The notes: generated from the letters alone by a model not told the origin. 64,000 bases of DNA from Comamonas aquatica NBRC 14918 (GCF_000739875.1 NZ_BBJR01000035.1:1-64000), one strand, 5' to 3'. Positions 9,937 through 20,909 are shown, numbered from the stretch's first letter. Translations and numbers: made by a program.

Positions 9937-11334
9937 TCAGGGCTGGTGCAGTGGCAGGCGCACCCAGGTCTCCAGCCCAGGCTGCGCCAGCCGCCAGCCG
10001 ATGCGCCCCTGGTGCAAGCGCACGATGGCCTTGACGCTGGCCAGCCCCAGGCCATGCCCCGGCTGCTGCTGGTGCTGCGGGTCGCGCACAAAATGCTCGG
10101 ACAGGCGCTCGAGCATCGCGGGCGCCACGCCGACACCATGGTCGCGCAGCCGCAGCTGCACCTCGTGGCCCTGGCGCTGCAGGTGCACTTCCAGGCAGCG
10201 CTGCTCGGCGGACAGCCCGTATTTCAGGAAGTTGTCCAGCAGGTTGGACATCGCATTCGCCAGCAGGTGCGAGTCCCCCAACACCCAGCCACCGGGCTCC
10301 AGCGCCAGCTGCAGTTCCACCTGCCGGTCACTGAACAGCGGTTCGTAGTACTCCAGCACCTCCTGCAGGACCTGCTGCAGATCCAAGGGCTCGAAGTTGT
10401 GCTGCCCCACCCCGGCCTCCACCTCGGCCAGCAGCAGCATCTTGCTGAACAGGCGCTGCAGGTGATCCAGCTCCTCCTGCACCTGGTCCAGCAGCGCCGG
10501 GCGCAGGATTTCCGGCGCCAGCTTGGCCGCCTGCACCCGGTGCAACGCGCGGTTCAACGGCGTGCGCAGGTTGTGCGCCACCATGTGCGACACATGGCGG
10601 ATACCGCGCACCAATTGCTCCAGCTGTTCCAGCATCTGGTTGATGTCCTGCTCCAGCAGGCTGAACTCATCGCTCTTGCGGTTCATGGGAATGCGAAAGT
10701 GCAGGTTGCCCTGCCCAGCCTGGCGGATCGCCTGGCGGACTTCCGCGGCACGCCTGTCCATCAGGCGGCGGAACACCATTGCGCCCAGCAGCGAAAGGCC
10801 CACCGCCAGCCCCAGCGCCAGCGCCGTGGCCTTCATGTAGCGGTGCTGGATGTCGGTCAGGGCCTGCAGGTCACTGCCGACAATCAAGAAGCGTTGCTGC
10901 CCCAGGTCGTCGATCTTGACCCGGCCATTGAAGCTGCGCGCCTCCTGCTCCACGGGCAAATCCTGCAGCGCCGCCACACGCGGCGCATGCACCAGGTCGA
11001 TGGTGGCATTGCCCGCCCAGACTGCGCCATCCAAGTGCTGGTAAATGAAGATCTCATCCTGGCTGTCGATGCCGTCGCTGACCAGGCGCTGGATCTCCTC
11101 CACCAGCCCGGCCTCGCCCTGCTGGGCATAGGCGCTGAGCAGGCGCTTGCTGTTGCGCAGCGCATAGTCATCCAGCCGCTGGCTGACCGTGCCCACGATC
11201 TCCACGTAGTACACGGACAGCGTGCCCACCAGGATGCTGACCACCACGGCGCTGAAGCACAGCGCCAGCCGAAAGGAGCTGGATTTCCAGGCCCGGTGCA
11301 AGGGCCCCAGCACGGGGTGCGTCGCCGTGGTCAT
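9937..11334 (-). CDS. Sensor histidine kinase, TctE-like position
   Basis: The product has 465 residues. Transmembrane helices at about 22-46 and 170-190 bracket a periplasmic sensor region of about 125 residues. A HAMP-like linker, an H-box (MVAHNLRTPLNR), an N-box (NAMSNLLDN) and G-boxes (DHGVGV, GHGLGLA) follow. The H-box has Asn where Glu or Asp usually follows the phosphorylated His. The start abuts the stop of the response regulator gene with no gap. It probably senses a carboxylate and controls the nearby tctBA genes, by analogy with TctDE. Confidence 0.93.
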   Translation of the reverse strand: MTTATHPVLGPLHRAWKSSSFRLALCFSAVVVSILVGTLSVYYVEIVGTVSQRLDDYALRNSKRLLSAYAQQGEAGLVEEIQRLVSDGIDSQDEIFIYQHLDGAVWAGNATIDLVHAPRVAALQDLPVEQEARSFNGRVKIDDLGQQRFLIVGSDLQALTDIQHRYMKATALALGLAVGLSLLGAMVFRRLMDRRAAEVRQAIRQAGQGNLHFRIPMNRKSDEFSLLEQDINQMLEQLEQLVRGIRHVSHMVAHNLRTPLNRALHRVQAAKLAPEILRPALLDQVQEELDHLQRLFSKMLLLAEVEAGVGQHNFEPLDLQQVLQEVLEYYEPLFSDRQVELQLALEPGGWVLGDSHLLANAMSNLLDNFLKYGLSAEQRCLEVHLQRQGHEVQLRLRDHGVGVAPAMLERLSEHFVRDPQHQQQPGHGLGLASVKAIVRLHQGRIGWRLAQPGLETWVRLPLHQP

Positions 11335-12030
11335 TTACATCGCCACGGGCACGTCGATGCGGTAGCCCATCCCGCGGACCGTGCGGATCAGCGAAGGCCC
11401 GCCGCCCACGTCAATCTTCTGCCGCAAGTGGCTGATGTGCACGTCGATGATGTTGGTCTCGGGCTGGAAGTCGTAGGCCCAGACGTTCTCCAGCACCATG
11501 GTGCGCGTCACGGTCTGCCCGGCGTTCTTCAGCAGATAGCCCAGCAGCTTGAATTCGCGCGGGTTGAGCGCGATCCGCTCGCCCGCGCGGAACACCGCGT
11601 GCGCAATCAGGTCCACCTGCAGGTCCCCCAGCTGCAGCACATGGCTGGCTGGGGGCGTGGACGTTGCCGTGCGGCGCACCAGGGCCTCAATGCGGGCCTC
11701 CAGCTCCTCCATGATGAAAGGCTTGGGCAGGTAGTCGTCCGCCCCGGCCTTGAGGCAGCGCACGCGCTCGTCCGTCTGGCCCAGCGCGCTGACCACCATG
11801 GTCGGCGTGGTGTTGGCCACGGCCCGCAGGGCCTTGAGCACATCCAGCCCATCCACCCCCATGGGCAGCATGCGATCCAGCAAGATGCAATCCCAGGCGC
11901 GTGACAGCGCATGCTGCAGGCCGCTGTTGGCCTCGGTCACATGCACGACCTGGTAGGTGGCTGGACACAGGTTGCTGGAGATGTACTCCGCAATCGCTGC
12001 ATCGTCTTCAATCAACAAAATATGCTTCAT
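11335..12030 (-). CDS. OmpR-family response regulator, TctD-like position
   Basis: The product has 231 residues: an N-terminal receiver domain (acidic pair EDD near residue 8, phospho-acceptor in ILLDRMLP, conserved Lys in DYLPKPF) and a C-terminal winged-helix DNA-binding domain (LNPREFKLLGYLL, IIDVHISHLRQKID, IRTVRGMGYRI). It pairs with the adjacent kinase gene. It lies 117 bases downstream of tctA on the same strand, but two hairpins stand between, so it may form a separate transcript or be expressed at a reduced level. Confidence 0.95.
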   Translation of the reverse strand: MKHILLIEDDAAIAEYISSNLCPATYQVVHVTEANSGLQHALSRAWDCILLDRMLPMGVDGLDVLKALRAVANTTPTMVVSALGQTDERVRCLKAGADDYLPKPFIMEELEARIEALVRRTATSTPPASHVLQLGDLQVDLIAHAVFRAGERIALNPREFKLLGYLLKNAGQTVTRTMVLENVWAYDFQPETNIIDVHISHLRQKIDVGGGPSLIRTVRGMGYRIDVPVAM

Positions 12031-12063
12031 GCGTCAACACCACAACGGTGGGCACAGGACAAA

Positions 12064-12081
12064 GCCGCCCCAGGGGGCGGC
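12064..12081 (-). terminator. Second hairpin downstream of tctA
   Basis: GCCGCCC and GGGCGGC around a four-base loop, followed on the minus strand by TTTG. It is weaker than the hairpin at 12091-12126; the two lie in tandem between tctA and the response regulator gene. Confidence 0.5.
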
Positions 12082-12090
12082 AGGTTCACG

Positions 12091-12126
12091 AATGGCTCTG
12101 GGGCACCACCATGCCCCAGAGCCATT
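12091..12126 (-). terminator. Perfect 15-bp stem-loop downstream of tctA
   Basis: AATGGCTCTGGGGCA and its exact complement flank a six-base loop. It follows the tctA stop by 21 bases on the minus strand. There is no T-run directly after it, so it may protect the mRNA 3' end or reduce read-through rather than end transcription. Confidence 0.6.
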
Positions 12127-12147
12127 CTGTCGGGAAGCGCAGCGCGC

Positions 12148-13647
12148 TCAGATGTGAGATGTACGTAGGCTGCGGCGCAGGAACTTGAACAGGGTCCAGC
12201 CCAGCATGGCCAGGGTCACGTACAGCAGGGTGGCACTGATGGGCCGGTCAAAGAAGATGGCCGGATCGCCACGCGACAGCAGCAGCGCGCGGCGCAGGTT
12301 TTCCTCCACCATCGGCCCCAGGATGTAGCCCAACAGCAGCGGCGCGGCCTCGAAGCGCAGCAGCATGAACAGGTAGCCCAGCACCCCCAGCCCGGCCACC
12401 ATGTAGATGTCGAAGTGGTTGTTGTTGACGCTGTACACCCCCAGGGCCACGAACACCAGGATGGCGGGATAGAGCCAGGTGAACGGAATGCGCAGCAGCG
12501 ACACCCAGATGCTGATGGTGGGAATGTTCAGCAGCACCAGCATCAGATTGCCGATGGCAAAGCTGACCACCAGGCCCCAGAACATTTCGGGCTGCTCGTT
12601 GATCAGCATCGGCCCGGGCGTGATGCCGTGGATGATCAGCGCCCCCAGCATGATGGCCATCACCGCATCCCCGGGAATTCCCAGCGACAGCGACGGCACG
12701 AAGGCGGTCTGCGCCGCAGCGTTGTTGGCGGACTCGGGGGCAGAAATGCCTTGCACGGCGCCCTGGCCAAACTGGCTGGGATCCTTGGCCACACGCTTTT
12801 CAATCGCATACGACATGAACGCGGCAATCGACGGGCCCACGCCAGGCAACGCTCCCAAGGCCGAGCCCAGGGCCGAGCCACGCAGCATGGCGGGATAGCT
12901 GCGCCTCATCTCCTCGCGCGCGGGGATCATAGAGCGCAGTGTGACCTTCTCCACCTTCTGCGAGTCGTCCTGGCCGTGGATGTTGCGCACCACCTCGGCC
13001 ACACCGAACAGGCCCATGGCCAGGGCCACCAGGTTGATGCCGTCCATCAGCTCCGGAATATCGAAGGTGAAGCGGGCGGCACCGGAATTCACGTCAGTGC
13101 CCACCATGCCCAGCAGCACACCCATGACCACCATCGCCAGCCCCTTGACCGGGGAGCCGGTGCCCATGGACGAGGCCGCCACCAGGCCCAGCACCATCAT
13201 GGCAAACAGTTCAGCAGGGCCGAACTTCAGGCCCACCTCGGCAATCGCGGGCGAGAACAGCACCAGCAGCACCAGGCCGATCATGGCGCCGACCAGGGAC
13301 GCGATCGTGGTGATGAACAGGGCAATGCCCGCCTTGCCGTTCTTGGCCATCGGGTAGCCATCCAGGCAGGTGACCGCCGACGCGGGCCCCCCGGGCAAAT
13401 TCATCAGGATCGAGGCCGTCGATCCGCCGTACTGTGCGCCGTAGTACACGCCGGCCAGCATCACGATCGCCGCGGTGGGCGACATGTGGTAGGTCATGGG
13501 CAGCAGCAGCGAGATGGCCGCCAGGGCACCGATGCCGGGCAGGACGCCCACGGCCGTGCCGAGAAACACCCCCAGGAAGCAATACCACAGGATGGTGGGA
13601 TCGGAAGCCACCTGCAGCCCCATCAACAGATTATTGAATAATTCCAT
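12148..13647 (-). CDS. tctA: Tripartite tricarboxylate transporter, large membrane subunit TctA
   Basis: The product is a 499-residue, highly hydrophobic protein with the TctA family motifs GVLPGIGALAAISLLLP and YYGAQYGGSTASILMNLPG near the N-terminus and ALPGVGPSIAAFMSYAIEK in the repeated second half. It is the main translocating subunit of secondary carboxylate uptake systems that need a periplasmic Bug/TctC binding protein. tctB lies eight bases upstream. No tctC gene is adjacent, so the binding protein must be encoded elsewhere. Confidence 0.95.
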   Translation of the reverse strand: MELFNNLLMGLQVASDPTILWYCFLGVFLGTAVGVLPGIGALAAISLLLPMTYHMSPTAAIVMLAGVYYGAQYGGSTASILMNLPGGPASAVTCLDGYPMAKNGKAGIALFITTIASLVGAMIGLVLLVLFSPAIAEVGLKFGPAELFAMMVLGLVAASSMGTGSPVKGLAMVVMGVLLGMVGTDVNSGAARFTFDIPELMDGINLVALAMGLFGVAEVVRNIHGQDDSQKVEKVTLRSMIPAREEMRRSYPAMLRGSALGSALGALPGVGPSIAAFMSYAIEKRVAKDPSQFGQGAVQGISAPESANNAAAQTAFVPSLSLGIPGDAVMAIMLGALIIHGITPGPMLINEQPEMFWGLVVSFAIGNLMLVLLNIPTISIWVSLLRIPFTWLYPAILVFVALGVYSVNNNHFDIYMVAGLGVLGYLFMLLRFEAAPLLLGYILGPMVEENLRRALLLSRGDPAIFFDRPISATLLYVTLAMLGWTLFKFLRRSLRTSHI

Positions 13648-13655
13648 CGTGACAA

Positions 13656-14099
13656 TCAGAATTCAGGAAACATGGAAATCGTCATATTCAGACCGACGAT
13701 GAAAATCAGGACGGTAATCACGGCGATGATGCCGGAAATCACCAGGCGCATGCCCATGTGCATCGGTTTGGGCAGGCTGGCCACCAATACGGCAATCATG
13801 GTGCTGAAAAATACGCCCAGGGTATTCAGCAAAAAGGCAAATACCACCAGTGCCCCCAACGAGGCCGCCAGGCTGTCCCAGTGCACGACGATGCGGTCGC
13901 CTGGGCGGAACCAGGCGGGCAACACGATCAACACCCCCAGGGCAAACAGCACCCAGCCCAGGATCACCGGCATATACCCGGGCCCCATGCGCGCGGCGGA
14001 ACCCATGGCATAGCCGCTTCCAGCGATGGCAAAAAATAATCCGACCGCGGCCACAAACAGGCCGGCCAGAATATCCCGTAAATCTCTAGATAACATCAC
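13656..14099 (-). CDS. tctB: Tripartite tricarboxylate transporter, small membrane subunit TctB
   Basis: The product has 147 residues and four hydrophobic segments (about 8-27, 42-62, 79-106, 118-140), the usual layout of TctB. GGAGG precedes the ATG within a few bases. It is the first gene of the tctBA pair. Confidence 0.9.
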   Translation of the reverse strand: MMLSRDLRDILAGLFVAAVGLFFAIAGSGYAMGSAARMGPGYMPVILGWVLFALGVLIVLPAWFRPGDRIVVHWDSLAASLGALVVFAFLLNTLGVFFSTMIAVLVASLPKPMHMGMRLVISGIIAVITVLIFIVGLNMTISMFPEF

Positions 14100-14404
14100 A
14101 CCTCCATTGCATCGAGGAGGCGTATCTTCATGGCAGAAATGTCGATTTTTTTACGTAATACCACCTAGCGCAGATTATATTAACTACGCTTCATGCAAAA
14201 CATTAAGAAATAATCATGCAAATCCAATCCAGGTATTGATTTGCAGTGTTTGATTAATCAGATTTAATATTTCGCCATCATCCAGGCATCGGATGATGCA
14301 AAAAATAATCATCAAAGCCCCCAGGCCGTGTGCCTGAATACCACCCGCCACCTCACGGCCACGCCCCTGCGCCAGCGGGGGCATTCCGCGGCCCAGGGGC
14401 ACTT
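14100..14404. other. AT-rich leader region upstream of tctB
   Basis: No gene. The stretch 14140-14320 is far richer in A and T than its surroundings and should hold the tctBA promoter. It contains a dyad CATCATCC-N7-GGATGATG at 14276-14298, which could be a binding site or an RNA stem-loop. A further GC-rich stretch at 14350-14400 lies toward thiC. Confidence 0.5.
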
Positions 14405-14459
14405 TATTTTTAATAGCTGTCAGCGCTCACCAGACAAGCGCTGAAAGCCTATTTGGCAC

Positions 14460-14461
<2 letters not shown>
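14405..14461 (+). repeat. Dispersed palindromic repeat, copy 2
   Basis: TTTTTAATAGCTGTCAGCGCTC...AAGCGCTG...CTATTTGGCACT matches the repeat consensus. It lies immediately downstream of thiC, and its edge touches the thiC stop codon. As RNA from the minus strand, CAGCGC-N11-GCGCTG can fold, so the copy may shape the thiC 3' end. Confidence 0.75.
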
Positions 14462-16824
<2,363 letters not shown>

Positions 16825-16868
16825 TATAGGCGCATCTGCGCCGGCGCAGGACACCGGGCAAACGCCTA

Positions 16869-16935
16869 GGCTTTCAGCATCAAAAACGGCTCCAGCGCTT
16901 GCTAGGTATGCGCTGGTAGCTATCAATGCTGAAAA
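16869..16935 (-). repeat. Dispersed palindromic repeat, copy 3 (inverted orientation)
   Basis: ATCAAAAACGGCTCCAGCGC...GCGCTGGTAGCTATCA is the reverse of the consensus. Here the outer arms are extended by TTTCAGCAT and ATGCTGAAA, which gives a long hairpin. It starts one base past the acyl-CoA ligase stop codon. Confidence 0.75.
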
Positions 16936-18582
16936 TCAGACCACGATGGCACTGGCCGAGCCGACCTGCTTGCGCAGCTCGAACTTCTGGATCTTGCCCG
17001 TGCTGGTCTTAGGCAGTTCGCCAAACACCACGGCACGTGGCACTTTGTAGCCGGCCAGGTGCTGCTTGCAGTGGGCCACGATGTCGGCCTCGCTGACCTG
17101 GGCGCCCGGCTTGATTTCCAGGAAGGCGCACGGTGTCTCGCCCCACTTGGGGTCGGGCTTGGCCACCACCGCCGCCGCCAGCACGGCGGGGTGGCGGTAG
17201 AGCACGTCTTCGACCTCGATCGAGGAGATGTTCTCTCCGCCGGAGATGATGATGTCCTTGCTGCGGTCCTTGATCTGGATGTAGCCGTCGGGGTACTGCA
17301 CGGCCAGGTCGCCGCTGTGGAACCAGCCGCCGCGGAAGGCATCGTCGGTGGCGCTGGGGTTCTTGAGGTAGCCCTTCATGGCGATGTTGCCGCGGAACAT
17401 GATCTCGCCCATGGTCTCGCCATCCAGGGGCACGGGCTGCAGGGTCTCGGGGTCCATGACCCGCACTTCGCGCTGCAGGTGGTAGCGCACGCCCTGGCGG
17501 GCATTGAGGCGGGCACGCTCGCCAATATCGAGCTGGTCCCAGCGCGCGTGCTTGGCGCAGACGGTGGCGGGACCGTAGGTTTCGGTCAGGCCATAGACGT
17601 GGGTCAGGTCGAACCCCATGGCCTCCATGCCTTCGATCATCGAGGCCGGGGGCGCGGCACCGGCCACCATGGCCTTCACCCCGACAGGGATGCCCGCTTT
17701 CAGCTCGGCCGGCGCATTCACCAGCAGGGATTGCACGATGGGCGCGCCGCAGTAGTGGGTGACGCCGTGCTCGCGCATGGCGTCAAAGATGGCCTTGGCC
17801 TCGACCCGGCGCAGGCAGACATTGACCCCGGCGCGGGCCGCCACGGTCCAGGGGAAGCACCAGCCATTGCAGTGGAACATGGGCAAGGTCCACAGGTACA
17901 CGCTGTGCTTGGGCATGTCCCACTCCAGCACGTTGCTGATGGCGTTGATGGCCGCACCGCGGTGGTGGTAGACCACACCCTTGGGGTTGCCGGTGGTGCC
18001 GCTGGTGTAGTTGAGGGCAATCGCATCCCACTCGTCCTCGGGCAGCTCCCAGGCATAGGCGGCATCGCCCTGGGCCACGAAGTCCTCGTAGCGGACGCTG
18101 CCGACCTGCACGGCGGCCTCGCCGTACAGGGCATCGTCCACCTGGATCACCAGGATGGGCTGGGTGCGTTCGCGCAGCTGCAGGGCCTTGGTGATCACCG
18201 GCGCGAACTCGGGGTCCACGATCAAGGCCTTGGCTTCGCCGTGGTCCAGCATGAAGGCCAGGGCCTCGGCATCCAGGCGCGTGTTCAAGGTGTTCAGCAC
18301 CGCCCCGGCCATGGGCACGCCGAAGTGGGCTTCCACCATGGGCGGTGTATTCGGCAGGATCACGGCCACGGTGTCGTTCTTGCCGATCCCGGCCTGGCGC
18401 AGGCTGCTGGCCAGCTGGCGGCAGCGCGCATAGGTCTGTGCCCAGGTCTGGCGCAAGTCGCCGTGGATGATGGCCAGGCGCTCGGGATAGACGCTGGCGG
18501 TGCGCTCCAGAAAGCTCAGCGGGGTCAGCGCTGCAAAGTTGGCGGCATTGCGATCCAGGTGTTGGTCGAAGGTGCTGGTCAT
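16936..18582 (-). CDS. Acyl-CoA synthetase (AMP-forming), long/medium-chain or 3-methylmercaptopropionate type
   Basis: The product has 548 residues with the ANL-family motifs LNYTSGTTGNPKGVVYHHRG (P-loop, near residue 180), VYGLTETYGP, and a C-terminal GENISSIEVE...STGKIQK lysine motif. The N-terminus (TPLSFLERTASVYPERLAI) resembles the DmdB-like clade of fatty-acid and 3-methylmercaptopropionyl-CoA ligases. The start ATG has AGGGAG upstream. An earlier in-frame start would add 22 residues that do not look conserved. Which carboxylate it activates cannot be told. Confidence 0.93.
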   Translation of the reverse strand: MTSTFDQHLDRNAANFAALTPLSFLERTASVYPERLAIIHGDLRQTWAQTYARCRQLASSLRQAGIGKNDTVAVILPNTPPMVEAHFGVPMAGAVLNTLNTRLDAEALAFMLDHGEAKALIVDPEFAPVITKALQLRERTQPILVIQVDDALYGEAAVQVGSVRYEDFVAQGDAAYAWELPEDEWDAIALNYTSGTTGNPKGVVYHHRGAAINAISNVLEWDMPKHSVYLWTLPMFHCNGWCFPWTVAARAGVNVCLRRVEAKAIFDAMREHGVTHYCGAPIVQSLLVNAPAELKAGIPVGVKAMVAGAAPPASMIEGMEAMGFDLTHVYGLTETYGPATVCAKHARWDQLDIGERARLNARQGVRYHLQREVRVMDPETLQPVPLDGETMGEIMFRGNIAMKGYLKNPSATDDAFRGGWFHSGDLAVQYPDGYIQIKDRSKDIIISGGENISSIEVEDVLYRHPAVLAAAVVAKPDPKWGETPCAFLEIKPGAQVSEADIVAHCKQHLAGYKVPRAVVFGELPKTSTGKIQKFELRKQVGSASAIVV

Positions 18583-18907
18583 GGCTGTTGTCTCCCTGTG
18601 GGTTGTGATTTTTGACGTGGCCGTATGTTGGCATACCGCCGGCCGCACGCATGCTAAGCGTGGACCCCCAGGGTCCGCAAGTCACTTGACAAACCGGCAA
18701 CGGCCCTAGGTTTGATGCGGCGCAATGTCACAAATTTCAGTATCCAGTGAAATGGGATTGCCATCTGGACTGGGTCTAAGCCAAGTCGTCCATGGGAACA
18801 CCCTGTGTTCATCCTGAGGTCACACCGCCAGACGGAGCAGATGGCCACGGTCCGCTCGATCCGAGTTGTCCGTGCCTTTGAAAACGACAAGTGCTTTGGA
18901 GCCACAC
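18583..18907. promoter_or_regulatory. Divergent promoter region: acyl-CoA ligase / cytochrome c peroxidase
   Basis: 325 bases without a supported gene between divergent starts. A GGAG lies eight bases before the peroxidase ATG. A TTGACA-like hexamer occurs at 18686-18691, but I see no convincing -10 at the right distance. No clear operator was found. Confidence 0.4.
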
Positions 18908-19924
18908 ATGAAACTCAAACTGCGCCCCCTCGTTGCTGCTGCCATGACCGTTGCAGCCCTGGCATCCGCCGCCACCTGGGCGATGTCCCCCAACAACGAG
19001 CCAATCTCTCCCCTGGTCGCCCACAAGGTGACCAACCCCGCGATGGTGGAACTGGGCAAGAAGCTGTGGTTCGATCCACGCCTGTCCAAGTCCGGCTTCA
19101 TTTCGTGCAACTCCTGCCACAACCTGTCCATGGGCGGCAGCGACAACCTCAAGACCTCGATCGGCCACAACTGGGCCGAAGGCCCCATCAATTCGCCCAC
19201 GGTGCTGAACTCCAGCCTCAACGTGGCCCAGTTCTGGGATGGCCGTGCCGCCAACCTGAAGGAACAAGCCGGTGGTCCGATTGCCAACCCCATGGAGATG
19301 GCATTCACCCACGAGCTGGCGGTGGACATGCTGAACTCCATCCCCGGCTACCTGAGCGAGTTCAAGCAGGTGTTCAAGAAGGACAAGATCGACATCGACC
19401 AGGTGACCGATGCGATCGCCGCCTTCGAAGAAACCCTGGTGACCCCCAACTCGCGCTTTGACAAGTGGCTCAAGGGCGACCAGAAGGCGCTGAGCAAGGA
19501 CGAGCTGGAAGGCTACAAGCTGTTCCGCGACAGTGGCTGTGTGGCCTGCCACAACGGCACGGCCGTGGGCGGCAACTCCTTCCAGCGCATGGGCGTGGTC
19601 GAAGCCTACAAGACCAACAACCCCGCCGAAGGCCGCGTGGCGGTCACCGGCACAGATGCCGACCGCTTCAACTTCAAGGTCCCCACCCTGCGCAACGTCG
19701 AGCTGACCTACCCCTACTTCCACGACGGTGCGGCGGACACGCTGAGCGAAGCCGTGGACACCATGGGTCGCATTCAGTTGGGCAAGAAGTTCACGCCCCA
19801 GGAGAACGCCAAGATCGTGGCCTTCCTGAAGACCCTGACCGGTGATCAGCCCCAGCTGACCATGCCAATCCTGCCGCCCTCCAGCGACAAGACCCCGCGC
19901 CCACAGCCCTTCGCTAAAAAGTAA
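18908..19924 (+). CDS. Di-haem cytochrome c peroxidase
   Basis: The product has 338 residues. The signal peptide (1-25, ending ATWA) exports it to the periplasm. Two haem c motifs are visible, CNSCH (67-71) and CVACH (211-215), with the peroxidase family pattern QFWDGRAANLKEQAGGPI between them. The enzyme reduces hydrogen peroxide with electrons from cytochrome c. The Fur-family regulator that follows and the peroxide genes elsewhere in the window fit a peroxide/iron theme, though only the former is adjacent. Confidence 0.95.
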   Translation: MKLKLRPLVAAAMTVAALASAATWAMSPNNEPISPLVAHKVTNPAMVELGKKLWFDPRLSKSGFISCNSCHNLSMGGSDNLKTSIGHNWAEGPINSPTVLNSSLNVAQFWDGRAANLKEQAGGPIANPMEMAFTHELAVDMLNSIPGYLSEFKQVFKKDKIDIDQVTDAIAAFEETLVTPNSRFDKWLKGDQKALSKDELEGYKLFRDSGCVACHNGTAVGGNSFQRMGVVEAYKTNNPAEGRVAVTGTDADRFNFKVPTLRNVELTYPYFHDGAADTLSEAVDTMGRIQLGKKFTPQENAKIVAFLKTLTGDQPQLTMPILPPSSDKTPRPQPFAKK

Positions 19925-19970
19925 GCACGCCTGGTCCTCGGGACTTTGCGCTGACTTTTGAGCGTGCTTT

Positions 19971-20014
19971 CATCCGCCAAGGTGCTGCAGCGCCTTGTGC
20001 GGATGCCGCTTTTT
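19971..20014 (+). terminator. Terminator after the cytochrome c peroxidase gene
   Basis: CATCCGCCAAGGTGC and GCGCCTTGTGCGGATG form a stem of about 15 pairs with one bulge and a TGCA loop, followed by CCGCTTTTT. It lies 22 bases before the regulator ATG, so it could also limit read-through into that gene. Confidence 0.7.
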
Positions 20015-20036
20015 CAGGTTCTCACCACCCACCGAC

Positions 20037-20492
20037 ATGACAGCCCAGCCTCTTTCCACCTCCCTCGCCACCACCCCACACGCACTGGAAGCCCGGCTGC
20101 GCAGCGCGGACATCCAGCTAACACGCCAGCGCATGGCGATTGCCCAGGTGCTGCTGCATGCCCCAGTGCACCTGGCGGCCGACGACATCCTGGCCGCAGC
20201 ACGCAAGCTGCTGCCCAGCCTGTCCCGGGCCACGGTCTACAACACCTTGCCGCTGTTTGTCGAAAAAGGCCTGCTGCGTGCCTTGCGCCTGGATCCCGAG
20301 CGCACGGTCTACGACTCCCGCACCGACACGCACTCGCACATCTACCACGAAGACACGGGGACCCTGGAAGACCTGCCGGCCGAAATGCTGCAGTGGCCCA
20401 GCATTCCCGACATTCCCCCACACCTGGAGCTGGTCGGTCTGGATCTCATCGTGCGGGTCCGCCAGAAAACCGGGCATCCCCAGCCCCAGTGA
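20037..20492 (+). CDS. Fur family transcriptional regulator, cysteine-free (Irr/PerR-like)
   Basis: The product has 151 residues. The winged-helix part contains LTRQRMAIAQVLL and SRATVYNTLPLFVEKGLL. The dimer/metal region has THSHIYHEDTGTLEDLP. There is no cysteine at all, so the structural zinc site of Fur and PerR is missing, as in Irr-type members. The position next to a peroxidase suggests a role in peroxide or haem/iron response. An upstream TTG at 19995 is possible but lies within the terminator hairpin. Confidence 0.9.
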   Translation: MTAQPLSTSLATTPHALEARLRSADIQLTRQRMAIAQVLLHAPVHLAADDILAAARKLLPSLSRATVYNTLPLFVEKGLLRALRLDPERTVYDSRTDTHSHIYHEDTGTLEDLPAEMLQWPSIPDIPPHLELVGLDLIVRVRQKTGHPQPQ

Positions 20493-20514
20493 CGCCATTT
20501 TCCCGGGTCAATGA

Positions 20515-20740
20515 CTGACACCCCGGGTGGGGTATTTGCAAAAATACCAATGACGAATCTTGCCATTCAATAATTTCAGAAATCTATTAACCATTTAAAA
20601 ATCAACCACTTAAAACAAAAATACATCTCTCAAAGAATGCCTTTTATCACCAAAAGAAAACATGTTTTATATAAGACATCTTTTACGAAAAAATGGCCTT
20701 TCTGCTGACAGACTGCCATTTCATTCCTACAATCCATCCC
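20515..20740. promoter_or_regulatory. AT-rich intergenic region with a sigma-70 promoter for a small RNA
   Basis: No gene. The stretch 20540-20700 is very AT-rich. A strong promoter follows: -35 CTGACA at 20705-20710, a 17-base spacer, and -10 TACAAT at 20728-20733. Each hexamer differs from consensus by one base. The predicted start is near 20740. Confidence 0.6.
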
Positions 20741-20840
20741 ATCGCCACACACAGTGCGGCGAGACAAACAAATGAGGAATGCTCTGGGACTCACCAGAGC
20801 GGAGGAGGCCAGGCCTGCATCACTGATGCAGGCCTTTTTT
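20741..20840 (+). ncRNA. Candidate small regulatory RNA
   Basis: A transcript of about 100 nt is predicted. It starts about seven bases after a near-consensus promoter, contains a stem-loop GCTCTGG-GACTCA-CCAGAGC (20781-20800), then GGAGGAGG in single-stranded sequence, and ends in an intrinsic terminator (20812-20840). No open reading frame with conserved character lies in it. It is encoded between the Fur-family gene and the convergent ppc gene. Function unknown; the purine-rich stretch could pair with mRNA or bind CsrA-like proteins, which is speculation. Confidence 0.6.
20812..20840 (+). terminator. Intrinsic terminator of the candidate small RNA
   Basis: GGCCTGCATC and GATGCAGGCC flank a three-base loop and are followed by six T. 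Confidence 0.85.
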
Positions 20841-20853
20841 CTTGGGCCACGTA

Positions 20854-20887
20854 AAAAACTCCAACCAGCACACTGGTTGGAGTTTTT
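20854..20887 (-). terminator. Terminator of ppc (bidirectional)
   Basis: AAAAACTCCAACCAG, loop CACA, CTGGTTGGAGTTTTT: a perfect 15-bp stem with A/T arms, 22 bases past the ppc stop. It can act in both directions. Confidence 0.9.
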
Positions 20888-20909
20888 CAAGGGTGCTCGA
20901 CGTCGAGAA

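Noticed and set aside
9946-11904. Long plus-strand frame opposite the two-component genes
   Set aside because: His/Gln/Leu-rich antisense product, no ribosome-binding site; the minus-strand kinase and regulator are certain.
14100-14404. Possible missing tctC gene upstream of tctB
   Set aside because: The region is AT-rich and has no open frame with Bug family motifs.
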